DNA of 64,000 nucleotides from Occallatibacter riparius (GTDB taxonomy: Bacteria > Acidobacteriota > Terriglobia > Terriglobales > Acidobacteriaceae), in contig NZ_CP093313.1 in NCBI RefSeq assembly GCF_025264625.1, forward strand, positions 5,022,001 through 5,086,000, written 5' to 3'. A program made the translations under genes and the position numbers. The notes under the pieces were generated by a model. It worked only from the letters and a program-made list of their open reading frames with translations, was not told the origin of the DNA and searched no databases. Shown one piece after another: positions 16,625-25,609 of the stretch. Each line of letters opens with the position of its first letter. Position 1 is the stretch's first letter.

Positions 16625-18732
16625 GCACCACTGCCGTCGCACCTGCACCGCCGTCCCCCGCGGCGTTTTCCTTCCTGGCTCGCTTCAAGGACTACGCGCT
16701 GCCGTTCGCCGCCATCAGCGTGATCTTCGTGATGCTGGTGCCGCTGCCTGCCGTGGCGCTCGACCTGCTGCTGGCGCTCTCGATGGCCGCCTCGATGATC
16801 GTCTTCCTGGCCTCCGTGCAGATACGTCGCGCCGTCGAGCTCAGCGTCTTCCCCACGCTGCTGCTTCTGCTCACGCTGTTCCGGCTCTCGCTCAACATCG
16901 CCTCCAGCCGCCGCATCCTCCTGCACGGCTCAGAAGGCACCTCCGCCGCCGGCAAGGTGATCGAAGCCTTCGGCCAGTTCGTCGTTGGCGGAAACTACGT
17001 CGTCGGTTTCGTTCTGTTTCTCGCTCTCATCGCGATCCAGTTCTTAGTGGTTTCTCATGGAGCGGTTCGCACCGCTGAGGTCACTGCCCGCTTCACCCTC
17101 GATGCACTGCCCGGCAAGCAGATGGCGATCGACGCCGACATGAACGCCGGCTCCATCGATGAGGCTGAAGCCCGTCGCCGTCGCCAGGCCGTTGCCCGCG
17201 AAGCCGAGTTCTACGGTGCCATGGACGGCGCGGCACGCTTCAACCAGCGCGACTCGCTGGCTACCATCCTTATTACCGCAATCAACATCATCGCCGGCCT
17301 CCTGATCGGAACGCTGCAGCAGGGTATCGGCCTAAGTGAGGCGGTCCGCACTTACACCATCCTCACCGTCGGCGACGGCCTCGTGACCATGATCCCCTCG
17401 CTGCTCGTGTCTGTTGCCGGCGGCATCACCCTCACCCGCGCCAACTCCGCCGGAATGCTGGGCGGCGAGATCCGGCAGCAACTCCTGGCCCGGCCTTCGA
17501 CACTCTACCTTGCCTCGATCGTCACCGGAGCACTGTGCCTGATCCCGGGTCTGCCCAAGTTCGCCTTCCTGCTGGTTGCGTCCGTCCTCTTCATCGCCGG
17601 CCGCCGGGTTGCCGCCGCCCCGGCCGCAGCGCCTCCGGCTGAGCTGGGGCAGATCGAGAAAAAGAAAGCCGAACAACAGGCGCAGCCAAACGAGCTGGCC
17701 AATCTGCTCCGGCTCGAAGACCTGACCCTCGAGATCGGCTTCCAGCTGATTCCGCTGGTCGATGAAAAACAGGGCGGCCAGCTTCTCACCAGGATCCGCA
17801 CGCTGCGTCGTCACCTTTCAGGTGAGCTAGGTTTCCTGGTTCCTCCGGTGCACATTTCGGACAATCTCCGCCTCAAGCCTCGCGAGTACGTCTTCTCCCT
17901 GCGCGGCCTCGAGATCGCCCGCTGGCAGACCGAAGGCCCGCAGCTTCTCGCCGTCTCGGGCGATGCGAATCGGCGCCCTCTGGCGGGCCGAGAGACCCGC
18001 GAGCCCGCATTCGGCGTGCCCGCGCTCTGGATTGCTCCTCAGCTCGAAGAGCAGGCAATCGCAGCCGGCTATTCCGTGGTCGACGCCGCCACCGTGATCA
18101 CCACTCATTTGGGTGAACTGATCCGGCAGCACGCCTGGGAGCTGCTGAATCGCGCCGAAATCAAGCGCCTGATGGAGTCGCTCAACGAATCGCACCCCAA
18201 GCTGATGGAAGAGCTTGTCCCCAAGTTGCTCACGCTCGGCGAAGTCGGCCGCGTGCTCGAGCAGCTTCTGCGCGAGCGTGTTTCCATCCGCGACTTCGGC
18301 GCCATCCTCGAAGCCCTGCTCGAGACCGCTCCGCTGAACAAAAGCACCGAGGCGCTGGTCGAGGCGGCGCGGCAGGCGATGGGCCGACGACTCGTGCAGC
18401 CGCTGCTCGACGGAGACGGCCAGCTTCCCGTACTGCTACTCGACGCCGCCATCGAGGACGAGATCCTCTCCACTGTCTCCCCAGACCCCGGCCAGCGCAT
18501 GCTTTCGGCCGCTTCGGTCCCCGGCACTCCGCTGGTGCGTCGGCTGGTGGATTCTTTGAAATCTCTTATCGCTTCCAGTTCCCCTGCGGCCTCGCCCGTG
18601 CTCCTTTGTCCGAGTCCTGCCCGTTATTACGTCCGGCGCTGGCTGGAACCGATCTTCCCGCGCCTTGCCGTGGTGGCGGCCGGGGAGATTCCTCCCGAGG
18701 TGAGGCTGCGCCCGGTAGGAACGGTTCGGTAA
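16621..18732 (+). CDS. flhA: Flagellar biosynthesis protein FlhA
   Basis: A 703-aa export-gate protein with about eight transmembrane helices in the first ~320 residues and a cytoplasmic ring domain that docks chaperone-substrate complexes. The FHIPEP signature region is LFRLSLNIASSRRILLHG (about residues 83-100), followed by GKQMAIDADMNAGSIDEAEA, the FlhA charged loop. The length is normal. Neither flhF nor flhG follows; fliA comes next. Confidence 0.97.
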   Translation: MSTTAVAPAPPSPAAFSFLARFKDYALPFAAISVIFVMLVPLPAVALDLLLALSMAASMIVFLASVQIRRAVELSVFPTLLLLLTLFRLSLNIASSRRILLHGSEGTSAAGKVIEAFGQFVVGGNYVVGFVLFLALIAIQFLVVSHGAVRTAEVTARFTLDALPGKQMAIDADMNAGSIDEAEARRRRQAVAREAEFYGAMDGAARFNQRDSLATILITAINIIAGLLIGTLQQGIGLSEAVRTYTILTVGDGLVTMIPSLLVSVAGGITLTRANSAGMLGGEIRQQLLARPSTLYLASIVTGALCLIPGLPKFAFLLVASVLFIAGRRVAAAPAAAPPAELGQIEKKKAEQQAQPNELANLLRLEDLTLEIGFQLIPLVDEKQGGQLLTRIRTLRRHLSGELGFLVPPVHISDNLRLKPREYVFSLRGLEIARWQTEGPQLLAVSGDANRRPLAGRETREPAFGVPALWIAPQLEEQAIAAGYSVVDAATVITTHLGELIRQHAWELLNRAEIKRLMESLNESHPKLMEELVPKLLTLGEVGRVLEQLLRERVSIRDFGAILEALLETAPLNKSTEALVEAARQAMGRRLVQPLLDGDGQLPVLLLDAAIEDEILSTVSPDPGQRMLSAASVPGTPLVRRLVDSLKSLIASSSPAASPVLLCPSPARYYVRRWLEPIFPRLAVVAAGEIPPEVRLRPVGTVR

Positions 18733-18785
18733 TGCAGTCCGGTGATGCGGTTCGGGACAGGTAAACAGGCCAGGGGGCGCGAGGC

Positions 18786-19652
18786 ATGGGGATGCTCGAT
18801 TCAGGGTATACGGCTGCAGTTCAAGGCCAGGCAGTTCGTCGCGGGATGCCGCTTACAGGAAGTTATCCGCCGTCCGGCAGCAATGCCGGAATGACTGCGG
18901 AGCAGGAACGAATGCTCCTCGAGCATCTGCCCGTGGTGCGTTTTCTGGCGCGCAGGATTCATGAGCGGCTGCCGCAGCACGTCGAAATCGAAGATCTTGT
19001 TTCGGCGGGTGTAGTCGGGTTGCTCGACGCCTTCGCCAAGTTCGATCCCGAAAAGAAGGTCCAGTTCCGCAGCTACGCGCAGTTCCGCATCCGCGGCGCC
19101 ATTCTCGACAGCCTGCGTACCCTCGACTGGAGCCCGCGCGAGTTGCGCCGCAAGGGCCGCGCGGTCGAAGAAGCCATTCGCGTCCTGACAGCCCGCATGG
19201 GTCGTCCGCCGCACGAGAACGAAGTCGCCCAGGAGATGGATCTGTCACTCGACGAGTATCAGCAATTGCTCGGTGACCTGAAGGGTCTCGAAATCGGCAC
19301 GCTGCACATGGAGCGTAACGAAGACTCAGGCGAAGAAGAGCTCGCCTACGTTCCTGGTAATCCCGAGGAGGATCCACTCTTCCGGTGCCTCCGCGGTGAA
19401 CTCGCAGAGCGGCTCACGGATGCCATTCAGAATCTGCCCGACCGCGAGCGGCTGGTGATGACCCTCTACTACTTCGAAGAGATGACCATGCGCGAGATCG
19501 GCCTGGCGCTCGGAGTGGTTGAGTCGCGCGTCTCACAGATTCACGCCTCGGCCGTGATCCACCTGCGTTCGGCCCTGAAGGACCTGGCGGCCAAAGGCGC
19601 GTTCGAACGCAACGGCAGGAAGCGGCTGAACAAGCGGACACTTGCAAGCTAG
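18786..19652 (+). CDS. fliA: RNA polymerase sigma-28 factor for flagellar genes
   Basis: A 288-aa FliA/WhiG-type sigma factor. Region 2 is LPVVRFLARRIHERLPQHVE with FRSYAQFRIRGAILDSLR, region 3 contains RKGRAVEEAIRVLTARMG, and region 4 is LPDRERLVMTLYYFEEMTM followed by VVESRVSQIHASAV. It directs late flagellar transcription and is held by FlgM, encoded at 27890. The N-terminal ~40 residues are longer than usual, and an internal ATG (MTAEQERM) could be an alternative start. Confidence 0.95.
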   Translation: MGMLDSGYTAAVQGQAVRRGMPLTGSYPPSGSNAGMTAEQERMLLEHLPVVRFLARRIHERLPQHVEIEDLVSAGVVGLLDAFAKFDPEKKVQFRSYAQFRIRGAILDSLRTLDWSPRELRRKGRAVEEAIRVLTARMGRPPHENEVAQEMDLSLDEYQQLLGDLKGLEIGTLHMERNEDSGEEELAYVPGNPEEDPLFRCLRGELAERLTDAIQNLPDRERLVMTLYYFEEMTMREIGLALGVVESRVSQIHASAVIHLRSALKDLAAKGAFERNGRKRLNKRTLAS

Positions 19653-19673
19653 GGGCAAGCTGAGGACTAACCC

Positions 19674-20648
19674 ATGGAAAAGATGCTGAAGCAGGACGAG
19701 ATCGATGCGCTGTTTGAGGCGGCGCGCACGCAGACGGCCGATGGAGAGCCGCACGAAGAAGTCCGCGCCCGCGTGGTGCCGTACAGCTTCGCCTCCGCCG
19801 GCCAGATCTCGACCGAACAGCTACGCGCCATCAGCATGCTCAACGACCTGTTCGCGCGCAATCTCACGCACAACCTTGCGGCTTCGCTGCGCACGCGTTT
19901 TCAGGTCAACCTGGTCTCGGCCGAGCAGATTCAGTTCAACGACTTCATCCTGCGCATCCCGGAGATCAGCTACGTGGCCTCGGTGCGTCTCGAGCCGCTG
20001 GGCGCTTTGTCGATCCTGCAGCTCGAAATGTCGCTGGCTCCTCCCATCATCGATCTGCTTCTCGGCGGCGATGGCAAGCAGGGAACCCTCCGCGAGCTGA
20101 CCGAGATCGAGGAATCCATCCTGGGCAGCGTGATGGAAATCATCTGCCGTGAGCTGACCGCGGCCTGGCAGGCAGTTGGACTCAGCTTCAGTTTCGATCG
20201 CCGCCAGATGCTCACGCAGGTGGCGCGCGTCATCAGCGTGAATGAGAAGACGCTGTGCCTCAGCTTCGAGATTCGCATGCCGCACGGCTCGGGCCTTCTG
20301 AACCTGGCGTTTCCGGCGGTTGTTGCCAATGCCATCCTGCGCCGCCTGACAGTGGACTTCGGCCGCGGCAGCCGCCATCCCTCCGAGACCCGCGCGCTTC
20401 TTGAGGAGCGCGTGAAGAGGATCCGTTTCGGTACCAGTCTGCAGCTCCCAAGCGTCCGGGTTCCTGCCAGGGCCATTGAAGAATTGGCACCGGGCTCGTT
20501 GATCCGTTTCGATCTGCCTGCCCGGGTGGCGCCACTGTGGTGCGCCGGCGGGCAGGTGCTTACAGCAGCTCAGGCGGTGCGGCAGGGCGCAATCCGCGGC
20601 GCCCGAGTTGAACGCGGAGTATCCGCCCAAGAGGGGAACAACGCATGA
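19674..20648 (+). CDS. fliM: Flagellar motor switch protein FliM
   Basis: A 324-aa C-ring protein. The N-terminal CheY-binding segment appears as LKQDEIDALFEAAR (LSQxEIDALF consensus), followed by the middle domain (ISMLNDLFARNLTHNLAASLRTRF, LLGGDGK) and a C-terminal SpoA domain. It binds phospho-CheY and sets the direction of rotation. The stop overlaps the next gene by 4 nt. Confidence 0.96.
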   Translation: MEKMLKQDEIDALFEAARTQTADGEPHEEVRARVVPYSFASAGQISTEQLRAISMLNDLFARNLTHNLAASLRTRFQVNLVSAEQIQFNDFILRIPEISYVASVRLEPLGALSILQLEMSLAPPIIDLLLGGDGKQGTLRELTEIEESILGSVMEIICRELTAAWQAVGLSFSFDRRQMLTQVARVISVNEKTLCLSFEIRMPHGSGLLNLAFPAVVANAILRRLTVDFGRGSRHPSETRALLEERVKRIRFGTSLQLPSVRVPARAIEELAPGSLIRFDLPARVAPLWCAGGQVLTAAQAVRQGAIRGARVERGVSAQEGNNA

Positions 20649-21436
20649 CCTACCTCGATTGCTGGATCTCGTCCGCTACCGCGCTGTTCTCGCAGGCCCT
20701 CGCTGGCGAGCCAGAACTGGTCGAATCGCTGCCCCGGCCCACGGGCGCCACCATTGCATTTACCGCGACTGTTTCCGGCGACCAGGAGGGCCGCTTCACT
20801 GTCATCCTGGATCGCACGGTTCTGGATACGCCGCTGCTCGGTGAAGGAGTCGACCAGGAGTCGGCCTGGTCCGAACTGCTCCGTGAGGTCGCCGATGCCG
20901 CGGTGGGCGAGTTGCTGGCCGAGACCGGCAAGAAATGCCGCGTTGATCGTTTTGAAGCCGGCAGCGGCGAAGATAAGGTCAGTCGCGCGTTTCAATTGAA
21001 ATCGGGCGAACATGCCTGGACGGTTCTGGTGCGCGATGAGGTTCGGGCCCCTAAGGCAGAGGCTCCCAAACTCGACGGGAAGAAGCCTGCCGTTTCACCG
21101 TCACCTACAGCGGCAAGATCAGCTGCAGCGGCAACCGGCGCAGTGCCGGACGGCGTCGCGGCTCTTTCGCCGGGACTCGAATTGCTGTTGGATGTCGAGC
21201 TCGACGCCACGCTCCGATTTGGGTGCCGCGAGCTTCCGCTGGGCCAGATTCTCGAGCTCGGCCCCGGCGATGTCGTCCAGCTCGACCGTATGGTCAACGA
21301 TCCCGCCGACCTCATTGTTGGCGACAAGATTGTAGCCCGCGGCGAGGTGGTCCTGATCAACGGCAACTTTGGACTACGCGTGACCGAAGTGGCCGCTCCG
21401 CGGAAGCGCCTGGAGACGATTCGATGCCTCTTCTAA
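20645..21436 (+). CDS. FliN/FliY-like protein with C-terminal SpoA domain
   Basis: A 263-aa protein. The last ~80 residues are a SpoA domain (LLLDVELDATLRFGCRELPL, then VVQLDRMVNDPADLIVGDKIVARGEV). The N-terminal ~135 residues resemble a CheC/FliY-like or other flagellar accessory domain, joined by an Ala/Pro-rich linker. It overlaps fliM (ATGA) and lies before the MshEN-type gene and cheY. With the FliN at 12937 it makes two SpoA proteins besides FliM, so this one may be the main C-ring FliN/FliY. Confidence 0.85.
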   Translation: MTYLDCWISSATALFSQALAGEPELVESLPRPTGATIAFTATVSGDQEGRFTVILDRTVLDTPLLGEGVDQESAWSELLREVADAAVGELLAETGKKCRVDRFEAGSGEDKVSRAFQLKSGEHAWTVLVRDEVRAPKAEAPKLDGKKPAVSPSPTAARSAAAATGAVPDGVAALSPGLELLLDVELDATLRFGCRELPLGQILELGPGDVVQLDRMVNDPADLIVGDKIVARGEVVLINGNFGLRVTEVAAPRKRLETIRCLF

Positions 21437-22383
21437 TCCGGCGCAGCAGCGCGCCCCTGGCTCTTCCGGCCCCGCAGCTTGAAATCGAGCGGCAGACCAC
21501 TTTGGATACGGCTTCCTGGTGGCCGCCCGAGCCTGCCTTGGTGAAATCCCGCATTCCCGGTCGCGCGCTGATACAGACCTGCGCGAATTCGGAGTGTCGT
21601 TCTGGCTGGCTGCAGGTATGGCGCAGCCGTTCGGCGCCCATCTTTGAAGGCGGGTGGAACTGCTCGCCGGAGTGTACGGCACAGCGCATGCAGGCGGCCA
21701 TCAGCCGCGAGCTGGACGCTCGTGGCTCCTCAGTGGAACGGCATCGCCATCGTGTACCGCTGGGCCTTCTGATGCTGGAGCAGGGCTGGATCACGGCCGC
21801 GCAGCTCCGCGGCGCGCTCGAACGCCAGCGCGCCAACAAGGCCGGCCGCCTTGGTCACTGGCTCATGGCGAGGGAAGGCGTGAGCGAGCAACTCGTGACG
21901 CGCGCGCTCGGCTTGCAGTGGAGCTGCCCGGTGCTGCCGCTCGAGTTTCATGATCCCGAGGGGTTGAGTCCCCTGCTGCCGCGCCTGTTTGTCGACGCCT
22001 TCGGCGCGTTACCGTTGCGGGTGGCTGCCGGCAAGCTGATCTACCTGGGATTCGAAGACCGCCTCGACCCCGCGCTCTCTCTCGCACTCGAGAGAATGTC
22101 TGGCCTGCATGTGGAGAGCGGAGTAGTGCAAGGCTCGCAATTCCATCCTGCGCACACGCGCATGCTCGAGGCGAAGTTCCCTCCGGTCGAACTCCTGGAG
22201 GCCGCCTCCGAACCGGCGCTGGTGCGGGTTCTCACCAAGGCCATCGAGCGGACAAAGCCAGTTGAATCGCGCATGGTTCGCGTGCATGACTGCCTGTGGC
22301 TGCGCATGTGGCGCCGGCCACAAACTACGGCGGTGCCGGATGTGAACTCAGTCCAGGACCTGATCTGCACGATCGCCGGCTAA
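21424..22383 (+). CDS. MshEN (T2SSE N-terminal-like) domain protein in flagellar operon
   Basis: A 319-aa soluble protein. The middle part matches the T2SSE-N/MshEN pattern: PLGLLMLEQGWITAAQLRGAL, LGHWLMAREGVSEQLVTRALG, PLLPRLFVDAFGALPLRVA. Some MshEN domains bind c-di-GMP. The N-terminus has a possible zinc site, CANSEC plus WNCSPEC (about residues 59-95). There is no Walker ATPase domain, so it is not a secretion ATPase. The ATG overlaps the end of the fliN-like gene by 13 nt and cheY follows. A role coupling c-di-GMP or assembly state to the motor is inference from position. Confidence 0.75.
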   Translation: MPLLIRRSSAPLALPAPQLEIERQTTLDTASWWPPEPALVKSRIPGRALIQTCANSECRSGWLQVWRSRSAPIFEGGWNCSPECTAQRMQAAISRELDARGSSVERHRHRVPLGLLMLEQGWITAAQLRGALERQRANKAGRLGHWLMAREGVSEQLVTRALGLQWSCPVLPLEFHDPEGLSPLLPRLFVDAFGALPLRVAAGKLIYLGFEDRLDPALSLALERMSGLHVESGVVQGSQFHPAHTRMLEAKFPPVELLEAASEPALVRVLTKAIERTKPVESRMVRVHDCLWLRMWRRPQTTAVPDVNSVQDLICTIAG

Positions 22384-22458
22384 CCCCCTTTTCTGGCTTT
22401 CTTGGAACTCATGGTCTGGAGCCGAGCGCCGATACAGCCAAAGGGAGGGAGTGACGGC

Positions 22459-22842
22459 ATGAGTGAAATACAGACATTGATCGTGGACGACTCATCGGTC
22501 ATGCGCAAGATTGTGGAACGGGCGTTGCGACAGGCGGGGCTGGACTCGATGCACGTATACGAGGCGGGAAACGGGGCCGAGGGATTGGAGATCCTGCGGT
22601 CCTCAACGGTGGACCTGATTCTGTCGGATATCAATATGCCGGCAATGGATGGGCTCGAATTTCTCAGGCAGATCAAGGATCAGAAGCTGGCCCAGGGAGT
22701 GCCGGTTGTGATGATCACTACCGAATCGAGTGAGGAACACGTCAAGCAGGCCATCGCTGCCGGGGCGCGCGGATACATTCGCAAGCCGTTCACACCCGAG
22801 CAGGTGAAAGAGCGCGTACTGCCGCTCGTGAAAGTGGCCTGA
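22459..22842 (+). CDS. cheY: Chemotaxis response regulator, CheY type
   Basis: A 127-aa single-domain receiver. The acidic pair is in LIVDDSSVMRKI, the phosphoacceptor Asp in LILSDINMPAMDG, the switch Thr in VVMITTESS and the conserved Lys in YIRKPFTPEQ. Such proteins carry the signal from CheA to FliM. I chose the ATG at 22459 because AAGGGAGGGAG stands 8-18 nt upstream; an upstream in-frame start at 22402 lacks this. It is followed by a CheX-like phosphatase gene. Confidence 0.93.
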   Translation: MSEIQTLIVDDSSVMRKIVERALRQAGLDSMHVYEAGNGAEGLEILRSSTVDLILSDINMPAMDGLEFLRQIKDQKLAQGVPVVMITTESSEEHVKQAIAAGARGYIRKPFTPEQVKERVLPLVKVA

Positions 22843-22913
22843 GTCCGATGTGGCTTTATGGAGTTCGCAATGCCTCCCGGGACCACGGGCTAGGCAGGGA
22901 AATGGAGAGGGTA

Positions 22914-23399
22914 ATGCCGTTATCGTTGCGTGAGTCACTGAGCGAGATCGCCGATCCTCGCAACCTGGATCTTACCGTCGAGGAAATATGCCAGATGATG
23001 CTGGGCATTCACTGCCGGCGCGGCGAGAGGCCGCTGGAGGAAGAGGCGGAGCGGGTGACGGCCGTGGTCGGCTTTGGCGGGCTGCTCAGCGGAGCCTGCG
23101 TGTTCCGCTCCGGCGGCGGCGCCGCGTGCGCCCTGGCTTCGCACATGACCGGCATGGAACTCACCGAGGTGGATGACACCGTCAAGGACGGCATTGGAGA
23201 AATCTGCAACATGCTCGCCGGCTCATGGAAGGGCAAGGTTCCGGAGCTGGCGGCGCACTGCGGACTGTCGGTGCCTGCGGTCATCACGGGACGCGACTAC
23301 AACCTGCACGTGCAGGCACCGGAGTTCAGGCTGGAGCACGTGTACGAATTTGAAGGCAACACATTTGAGGTGACCATCCTCTGCGACGGCCTCCAGTAG
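22914..23399 (+). CDS. CheX/CheC-like CheY-P phosphatase
   Basis: A 161-aa protein of the CheC/CheX/FliY phosphatase superfamily, which dephosphorylates CheY-P. The catalytic ExxN pattern is visible in GIGEICNMLAGSWKGKV. Its position right after cheY supports the role. Starts at 22848, 22902 and 22914 are in frame; I prefer 22914 because GGAG lies 6 nt upstream. A terminator follows the gene, ending the fli/che operon. Confidence 0.85.
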   Translation: MPLSLRESLSEIADPRNLDLTVEEICQMMLGIHCRRGERPLEEEAERVTAVVGFGGLLSGACVFRSGGGAACALASHMTGMELTEVDDTVKDGIGEICNMLAGSWKGKVPELAAHCGLSVPAVITGRDYNLHVQAPEFRLEHVYEFEGNTFEVTILCDGLQ

Positions 23400-23411
23400 C
23401 TCCTCCCCTTG

Positions 23412-23451
23412 GGCCGGCTCTCTGCTTGGGCATGAAGCCGGCCTCCGCTTT
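23412..23451 (+). terminator. Intrinsic terminator after the fli/che operon
   Basis: GGCCGGCT (23412-23419) pairs with AGCCGGCC (23436-23443) and is followed by TCCGCTTTTCC. It separates the cheX-like gene from flgF. Confidence 0.65.
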
Positions 23452-23562
23452 TCCTTCCCCACTGCCCTGATTTCGGCTGCTTTCCTTGTCTTCTTCTAAT
23501 CTTGTCCCTGTTCCGCTGGTTCTTCACCTGCATCGTTCCTCTTCGTTGCTGAGGAGCGGTGA

Positions 23563-24297
23563 ATGGACAGCGGATACTATGCGGCGATGACGGGACTGCT
23601 GGCGCGCACCCAGGCGCTGGACGCCGCGGCCGCCAACCTTGCCAATGCACAGACTCCCGGCTATCGCGCCGAGCGCGAGTACTTCCGATCGGTGCTGCTC
23701 GATTCCGCGCCGGCTTCGCAGATCGGGCAGGCGGTGAACCACTTCGGACTGCTCGGAGGCGACCGGCTGAATATGGGCCAGGGACCGATTCAGCCCACAG
23801 GCAATCCGCTCGATCTGGCGATCGAAGGCCAGGGCTTCTTCCAGATACAGACGCAGAACGGCCCGCGCTTCACGCGTGACGGCAGCTTTCACCGCTCTCA
23901 GACAGGCATGCTGGTGACGGAAAAAAGCGAACCGGTGCTTTCGAGCGGAGGTAAGCCGATCCAGATTCCGCCGGGCGAGGTGTCGGTCGGGGCCAATGGC
24001 GTGGTGTCGGTGGCAGGCGGAGCGGTAGACACAGTGGGAGTCTTCGCATTTCCGTCGACGGCTCAGCTCACGCCGGAAGGAGCCGACCGCTACGTGGTTC
24101 CGCAAGGAGTCGCACCGCAGTTATCGAAGGACGCGGTAGTTCGCGAGGGCGCTCTGGAATCGGCCAACGAGGACACCATTCAGGGCACGCTCGATCTGGT
24201 GGTCATGCAGCGCCAGGCCGAGATGATGCAAAAGGCGCTCACGGTCTTCCATACCGAGTTCAACAAGTTTGCCAGCGAGGACCTGGCCAGGGTTTAG
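23563..24297 (+). CDS. flgF: Flagellar basal-body rod protein FlgF
   Basis: A 244-aa rod protein with the conserved N-terminal helix motif of rod/hook proteins (LDAAAANLANAQTPGY), the central NPLDLAIEGQGFFQI block and a C-terminal helix for coiled-coil assembly (DLVVMQRQAEMMQKALTVFH). Its length, and its place directly before FlgG, favour proximal-rod FlgF. GAGGAGCGGTGA precedes the ATG. Confidence 0.93.
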   Translation: MDSGYYAAMTGLLARTQALDAAAANLANAQTPGYRAEREYFRSVLLDSAPASQIGQAVNHFGLLGGDRLNMGQGPIQPTGNPLDLAIEGQGFFQIQTQNGPRFTRDGSFHRSQTGMLVTEKSEPVLSSGGKPIQIPPGEVSVGANGVVSVAGGAVDTVGVFAFPSTAQLTPEGADRYVVPQGVAPQLSKDAVVREGALESANEDTIQGTLDLVVMQRQAEMMQKALTVFHTEFNKFASEDLARV

Positions 24298-24341
24298 AGG
24301 CAGGGCAGAGGGAGCCCTGACTCCTGAACAGGAGCAGCGAA

Positions 24342-25130
24342 ATGATTCGAGCCTTGTATACGGCGGCCAGCGGTATGAGCGCGCAGCAGATGAATCTGGA
24401 CACGATTGCCAACAACCTGGCGAACTCGGCGACCACCGGATTCAAGCAGCTACGGCTGCAGTTTCAGGACATGGTCTACCAGAACATGGTGACGCCGGGA
24501 GCGGCGCAGAGCCAGTCGACGGTCTCTGCCGGGTTGCAGATTGGACTCGGAACCAAATCGGCGGCGACCGAGGTGATCATGAGCCAGGGACCGCTGAACC
24601 AGACCTCGAACCCGCTGGATGTGGCCATCGAAGGATCGGGCTTCTTCCAGGTGCAGCGCCCCGACGGAACCATCGCTTACACCCGGGCGGGGCAGTTCCA
24701 CCTCAACAGCCAGGGCACGATTGTGACCACCGACGGAGATCCGTTGGTGCCGAGCATCACGATTCCTCCTAACGCGACGGCCGTAACCATCACTCAGTAC
24801 GGCGTGGTGAATGCCACGCTGCCGGGGCAGAAGAACCCTTCGCAACTGGGGCAGCTGCAGTTGGCCATGTTTCCGAATGCAGGCGGCCTCGAAAGCATGG
24901 GGTCGAACCTGCTTGCTGCAACGCTTAGCTCAGGCGATCCGGTGCTCGGGAATCCGGGTGGCACCGAAGGCCTGGGGACGCTGCAGCAGGGGTATCTCGA
25001 GAACTCGAATGTGGATGTGGTCACCGAGTTCGTGCAGATGGTGTTGGCTCAGCGCGCCTACGAGTCGAACTCGAAGGTCATCAAGGCCGCCGACGATATG
25101 TATTCGCAAGTCAACAACATGACGCGGTGA
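24342..25130 (+). CDS. flgG: Flagellar distal rod protein FlgG
   Basis: A 262-aa protein and the principal subunit of the distal rod. The N-terminal MIRALYTAASGMSAQQMNLD, with NNLANSATTGFK, and the NPLDVAIEGSGFFQVQ block are classic FlgG features, and the C-terminus AYESNSKVIKAADDMYSQVNN is also typical. Normal length. The stop overlaps the flgA-like start by 4 nt. Confidence 0.97.
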   Translation: MIRALYTAASGMSAQQMNLDTIANNLANSATTGFKQLRLQFQDMVYQNMVTPGAAQSQSTVSAGLQIGLGTKSAATEVIMSQGPLNQTSNPLDVAIEGSGFFQVQRPDGTIAYTRAGQFHLNSQGTIVTTDGDPLVPSITIPPNATAVTITQYGVVNATLPGQKNPSQLGQLQLAMFPNAGGLESMGSNLLAATLSSGDPVLGNPGGTEGLGTLQQGYLENSNVDVVTEFVQMVLAQRAYESNSKVIKAADDMYSQVNNMTR

Positions 25131-25609
25131 GGTTGAGGCTTTCGATGAGATTTATCAGGCGCATTGGATGGGTGTTGTGCTGGGTTCTTGTGGCTGGAAT
25201 GGCAATGCTGGCACAAGCGCCGGCGGCCACGCAGAAGGCGGCGGGACCTGGGGCGGTTCGCGAGATCGACGATCCTCATTTGGGCGAGCGATGGCTGCTG
25301 GTGAAAGACGCGGAACATCCCGGCGGACCGGGGCGACTGGTTCCGCTTGGTCCTGGCGTACATGGGTTGCGGACGCTGACTGGGTCAGCGGAGTTGGTCG
25401 AGGCCCCGGTGATTCATGCTGGCGATCGAATTGTAGTGGAAAAGCATACCGAGAGGTTGGACGCGGTGCTCGAAGCCGTGGCTCTGGGATCGGCGGTGGA
25501 GCAGGGTTGGTTTCATGCGCGGCTCCGGATTGGCGGTCGCGTGGTGCCGGTAGTTGCGGTTCGAGCGGGGCACGCGATGTTGCCGGCGGTTGCGGAGGCA
25601 AAGCCATGA
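25127..25609 (+). CDS. flgA: FlgA-like P-ring assembly protein (short)
   Basis: A 160-aa exported protein with a hydrophobic signal segment (IGWVLCWVLVAGMAMLAQ) and a C-terminal SAF-like domain typical of FlgA (VIHAGDRIVVEKHTERLDA, then ARLRIGGRVVPVVAVRAGHAML). FlgA is the periplasmic chaperone for FlgI P-ring assembly. It is shorter than most FlgA proteins (usually over 200 aa) because the N-terminal domain is reduced. Its place between flgG and flgH supports the call. ATGA overlaps join it to flgG and flgH. Confidence 0.8.
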   Translation: MRLRLSMRFIRRIGWVLCWVLVAGMAMLAQAPAATQKAAGPGAVREIDDPHLGERWLLVKDAEHPGGPGRLVPLGPGVHGLRTLTGSAELVEAPVIHAGDRIVVEKHTERLDAVLEAVALGSAVEQGWFHARLRIGGRVVPVVAVRAGHAMLPAVAEAKP

